Below the pieces are notes generated by a model. The model ran no database searches and was not told the origin of the DNA. It was given only the letters and a program-made list of their open reading frames with translations. From Deltaproteobacteria bacterium (GTDB taxonomy: Bacteria; Chloroflexota; Dehalococcoidia; Dehalococcoidales; BS750m-G39), in the NCBI GenBank assembly GCA_030606505.1, contig JAUWGI010000023.1, positions 1 through 8,280 of the forward strand: DNA of 8,280 bases, read 5' to 3'. Position 1 is the stretch's first letter; the number at the start of each line of letters is the position of its first letter. Below, in pieces: positions 6,408-8,280 of the stretch. The position numbers and the translations under genes were made by a program.

Positions 6408-6452
6408 TCAGGGGGATGGGTTGGCAGGAATGAAGAATAAAGGGAATTTTCA

Positions 6453-7976
6453 ATGGACAAGGTAATTATTTTCGATACCACACTGCGGGACGGAGAGCAG
6501 GCGGCGGGGGGTACGCTAAATGTCCAGGAGAAGCTGGAGATAGCCCGGCAACTGGAAAGGCTCGGCGTTGATGTTATCGAGGCTGGCTTCCCCATAAGCT
6601 CGCCGGGTGATTTTGAGGCGGTAAGCCTTATCGCCAAAGAGGTGCGCAAGCCGATAATCTGCGGGCTGGCCCGGGCTCACCCCGACGATATAGACCGTGC
6701 CTGGGAGGCCGTCAAAGAGGCGGCGCAACCCAGAATACACGCCTTCCTCTCTTCCTCGGATATACACCTGGGTTACCAGCTTAAAAAAAGCCGTGAGGAG
6801 GTGCTGAACACCGCCCGGGAGATGGTAGCACGGGCCAAGAAGTACACCGATGACATCGAGTTTTCTCCCATGGACGCCAGCCGTACTGAGCCTGAATATC
6901 TCTACCAGATCCTAGAGGCAGTGATTGATGCCGGCGCCACCACGATAAACATACCCGATACCGTGGGCTATGCCATCCCCGGCGAGTTTGGCAACCTGAT
7001 TGAGGACATTATCAAGAATGTGTCCAACATCAAAAAGGCTGTCGTCAGCGTTCATTGCCACAACGACCTGGGGCTGGCCGTAGCCAACAGCCTGGAAGCG
7101 ATTAGGCGGGGAGCCAGGCAGGTGGAGTGCACCGTTAACGGCATCGGAGAGAGGGCGGGCAATGCCTCCATGGAGGAAATCGTCATGGCTATCAAAACCC
7201 GCCAGGACTTTTTCCAGCTGACCACCCAAGTCAATACCAACCAGATATATAAAGCCAGCCGGCTGGTCAGCGACCTTACCGGATTTGTCGTTCAGCCCAA
7301 TAAAGCCATCATCGGGGCCAATGCCTTCCGCCACGAGTCAGGAATTCACCAGGACGGCGTCATCAAGATGCCGATAACCTACGAGATAATGGACCCTAAA
7401 ACGGTGGGCATACCCTCCAGCAGCCTGGTGATGGGTAAGCTCAGCGGGCGGCACGCCTTCAAAGAGCACCTGGCCGAGCTGGGTTACAGCCTGAAAGAGG
7501 AGGACTTCAACCGCGCCTTTACCGCCTTTAAGAAGCTGGCCGATAAAAAGAAGGGGGTCACTGATAGGGACATCGAGTCCCTGATTGCCGAGGAGCAACG
7601 CACCGTCTCCGAAGTCTACCACCTTGACCGGGTCCAAATTTCCTGCGGCGACCGGGGTATACCCACCGCCGCCGTAAGGCTCATCGGACCCGGCGGTGAG
7701 GCGCTGGCTGATGCCACCCTGGGCACCGGTCCCGTTGACGCCGTGTACAAGGCCATCAATAGAATAGTGAATGTGCCCAACGAGCTTACCGAATTTACCG
7801 TCAAATCGGTAACCGAGGGCATTGACGCCATCGGGGAGGTGCTGGTAAGGATAGAGAGCGAGGGCATAACCTACACCGGGCGGGGCGCCGATACCGACAT
7901 CATCGTCGCCAGCGCCAAAGCCTATATGAATGCCCTCAACCGGCTGCTAACCACTAAGAAAGGAACCCGATATTGA
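6453..7976 (+). CDS. leuA: 2-isopropylmalate synthase
   Basis: Condenses acetyl-CoA with 2-ketoisovalerate, the committed step to leucine. An N-terminal HMGL-like TIM barrel (about 1-270) has DTTLRDGEQ (8-16; R12 and D13 catalytic/metal), [15 protein letters not shown] (200-214; H201, H203 metal ligands) and [11 protein letters not shown] (229-239; N237). A linker with HESGIHQDG (294-302) follows, then the C-terminal leucine-binding LeuA dimer domain (about 370-500), including GIPTAAVRL and [16 protein letters not shown]. The 507 residues fit bacterial LeuA. The regulatory domain and the following leuC favour LeuA over homocitrate synthase, but citramalate synthase of the LeuA-like type is a possible alternative. 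After DGEQ the usual SPG is AAG. AAAGGGA at 6439-6445 serves ATG 6453. The gene is preceded by the three-hairpin gap and its stop overlaps the leuC start. Confidence 0.95.
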   Translation: MDKVIIFDTTLRDGEQAAGGTLNVQEKLEIARQLERLGVDVIEAGFPISSPGDFEAVSLIAKEVRKPIICGLARAHPDDIDRAWEAVKEAAQPRIHAFLSSSDIHLGYQLKKSREEVLNTAREMVARAKKYTDDIEFSPMDASRTEPEYLYQILEAVIDAGATTINIPDTVGYAIPGEFGNLIEDIIKNVSNIKKAVVSVHCHNDLGLAVANSLEAIRRGARQVECTVNGIGERAGNASMEEIVMAIKTRQDFFQLTTQVNTNQIYKASRLVSDLTGFVVQPNKAIIGANAFRHESGIHQDGVIKMPITYEIMDPKTVGIPSSSLVMGKLSGRHAFKEHLAELGYSLKEEDFNRAFTAFKKLADKKKGVTDRDIESLIAEEQRTVSEVYHLDRVQISCGDRGIPTAAVRLIGPGGEALADATLGTGPVDAVYKAINRIVNVPNELTEFTVKSVTEGIDAIGEVLVRIESEGITYTGRGADTDIIVASAKAYMNALNRLLTTKKGTRY

Positions 7977-8280
7977 CCTTAGTCGAGAAAATACTGGCCG
8001 AACACAGCGATAACAAAGAGGTAAGCCCTGGAGAGTTCATTAACGTCAGGGTAGACCTGGTTATGTCTAACGACATTACCGCCCCTATCGCCCTAAGGGA
8101 GTTTAAGCGGCTGGGGGTAGACCGGGTCTTTGACCCCGGCAAGGTGGTAATGGTGCCCGACCACTTCGTGCCCAATAAGGACATCGCCTCCGCCGAGCAG
8201 GCCAAGCTTATGCGGGAGTTCGCCCACGAGCAGGGGATAATCTACTTTGAATTGGGTGAGATGGGTATTGAGCACGTGCT
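7973..8280 (+). CDS. leuC: 3-isopropylmalate dehydratase large subunit, HacA/LeuC type (partial, 3' end outside window)
   Basis: The large subunit of the [4Fe-4S] isomerase that converts 2-isopropylmalate to 3-isopropylmalate, working with LeuD. Only the first 102 codons of an expected 420 or so are present, and the frame is open to the edge. The start is TTG 7973, sharing TTGA with the leuA stop and preceded by AAAGGAA (7959-7965). It yields an N-terminus beginning [20 protein letters not shown], as is usual for the family, followed by [42 protein letters not shown] and EMGIEHVL. These are aconitase-family N-terminal motifs; the cluster cysteines lie beyond the edge. The 4-nt overlap and weak start codon suggest translational coupling to leuA. 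Homoaconitase activity cannot be excluded by sequence, but the leuA neighbour favours leucine synthesis. Confidence 0.95.
   Translation, partial: MTLVEKILAEHSDNKEVSPGEFINVRVDLVMSNDITAPIALREFKRLGVDRVFDPGKVVMVPDHFVPNKDIASAEQAKLMREFAHEQGIIYFELGEMGIEHV

Noticed and set aside
6301..6452. A second leucine-specific attenuator or an internal promoter before leuA.
   Set aside because: The small ORFs present (for example ATG 6416 and ATG 6430) contain no Leu run, no hairpin has a T-tract, and no -35/-10 pair of reasonable quality and spacing is found.
6430..6465. An 11-codon ORF overlapping the leuA start.
   Set aside because: No distinctive composition, overlaps leuA out of frame, and is what chance would give.
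1..8280. CRISPR arrays, tRNA/rRNA genes, transposases, attachment sites or defence genes.
   Set aside because: None seen on either strand; the window is a conventional biosynthetic operon and a housekeeping pair.

Overview
The window is a densely coded, all plus-strand stretch of a bacterial chromosome (GC-rich third positions, gaps mostly under 25 nt). It carries two units: a short housekeeping pair (tsaC/sua5 type and rpiB) and the first part of a branched-chain amino acid operon in the order ilvD-ilvB-ilvN-ilvC-leuA-leuC, with leuC cut by the right edge. Nothing in it looks like a phage, transposase or CRISPR array. The unbroken ilv-leu fusion operon, the LeuC of the HacA/homoaconitase-like type, the class I ketol-acid reductoisomerase and the intergenic palindromes fit an anaerobic, free-living bacterium, and the style recalls Dehalococcoidia-like Chloroflexota. 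That placement is impression only and no lineage marker is present.

Left part (1-1142): a YrdC-domain threonylcarbamoyl-AMP synthase is followed after one base by ribose-5-phosphate isomerase B, whose ribosome binding site lies inside the end of the first gene.

Gap 1143-1324: this is the most informative non-coding region. It holds a near-consensus promoter (TTGACA, 17 bp, extended -10), then a 17-codon leader ORF, MNALNVILVLIVMKQGP, with eight Leu/Val/Ile codons. Mutually exclusive RNA pairings and a strong intrinsic terminator follow, just before ilvD. Together they form a complete ribosome-mediated transcription attenuator. The leader ATG sits about where transcription should start, so the leader peptide is probably translated from a leaderless mRNA.

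Operon (1325-8280): IlvB/IlvN (acetohydroxyacid synthase), IlvC (ketol-acid reductoisomerase) and IlvD (dihydroxyacid dehydratase) make the 2-ketoacid precursors of valine and isoleucine. LeuA and LeuC divert 2-ketoisovalerate towards leucine; leuD and leuB would be expected beyond the edge. IlvC has an unusual cofactor loop (Glu at the end of beta-2, and no Arg/Ser phosphate-binding residues), suggesting use of NADH rather than NADPH. The 152-nt gap between ilvC and leuA holds three consecutive perfect hairpins without T-tracts. They look like a dispersed palindromic repeat or an mRNA processing/stability element rather than a terminator.
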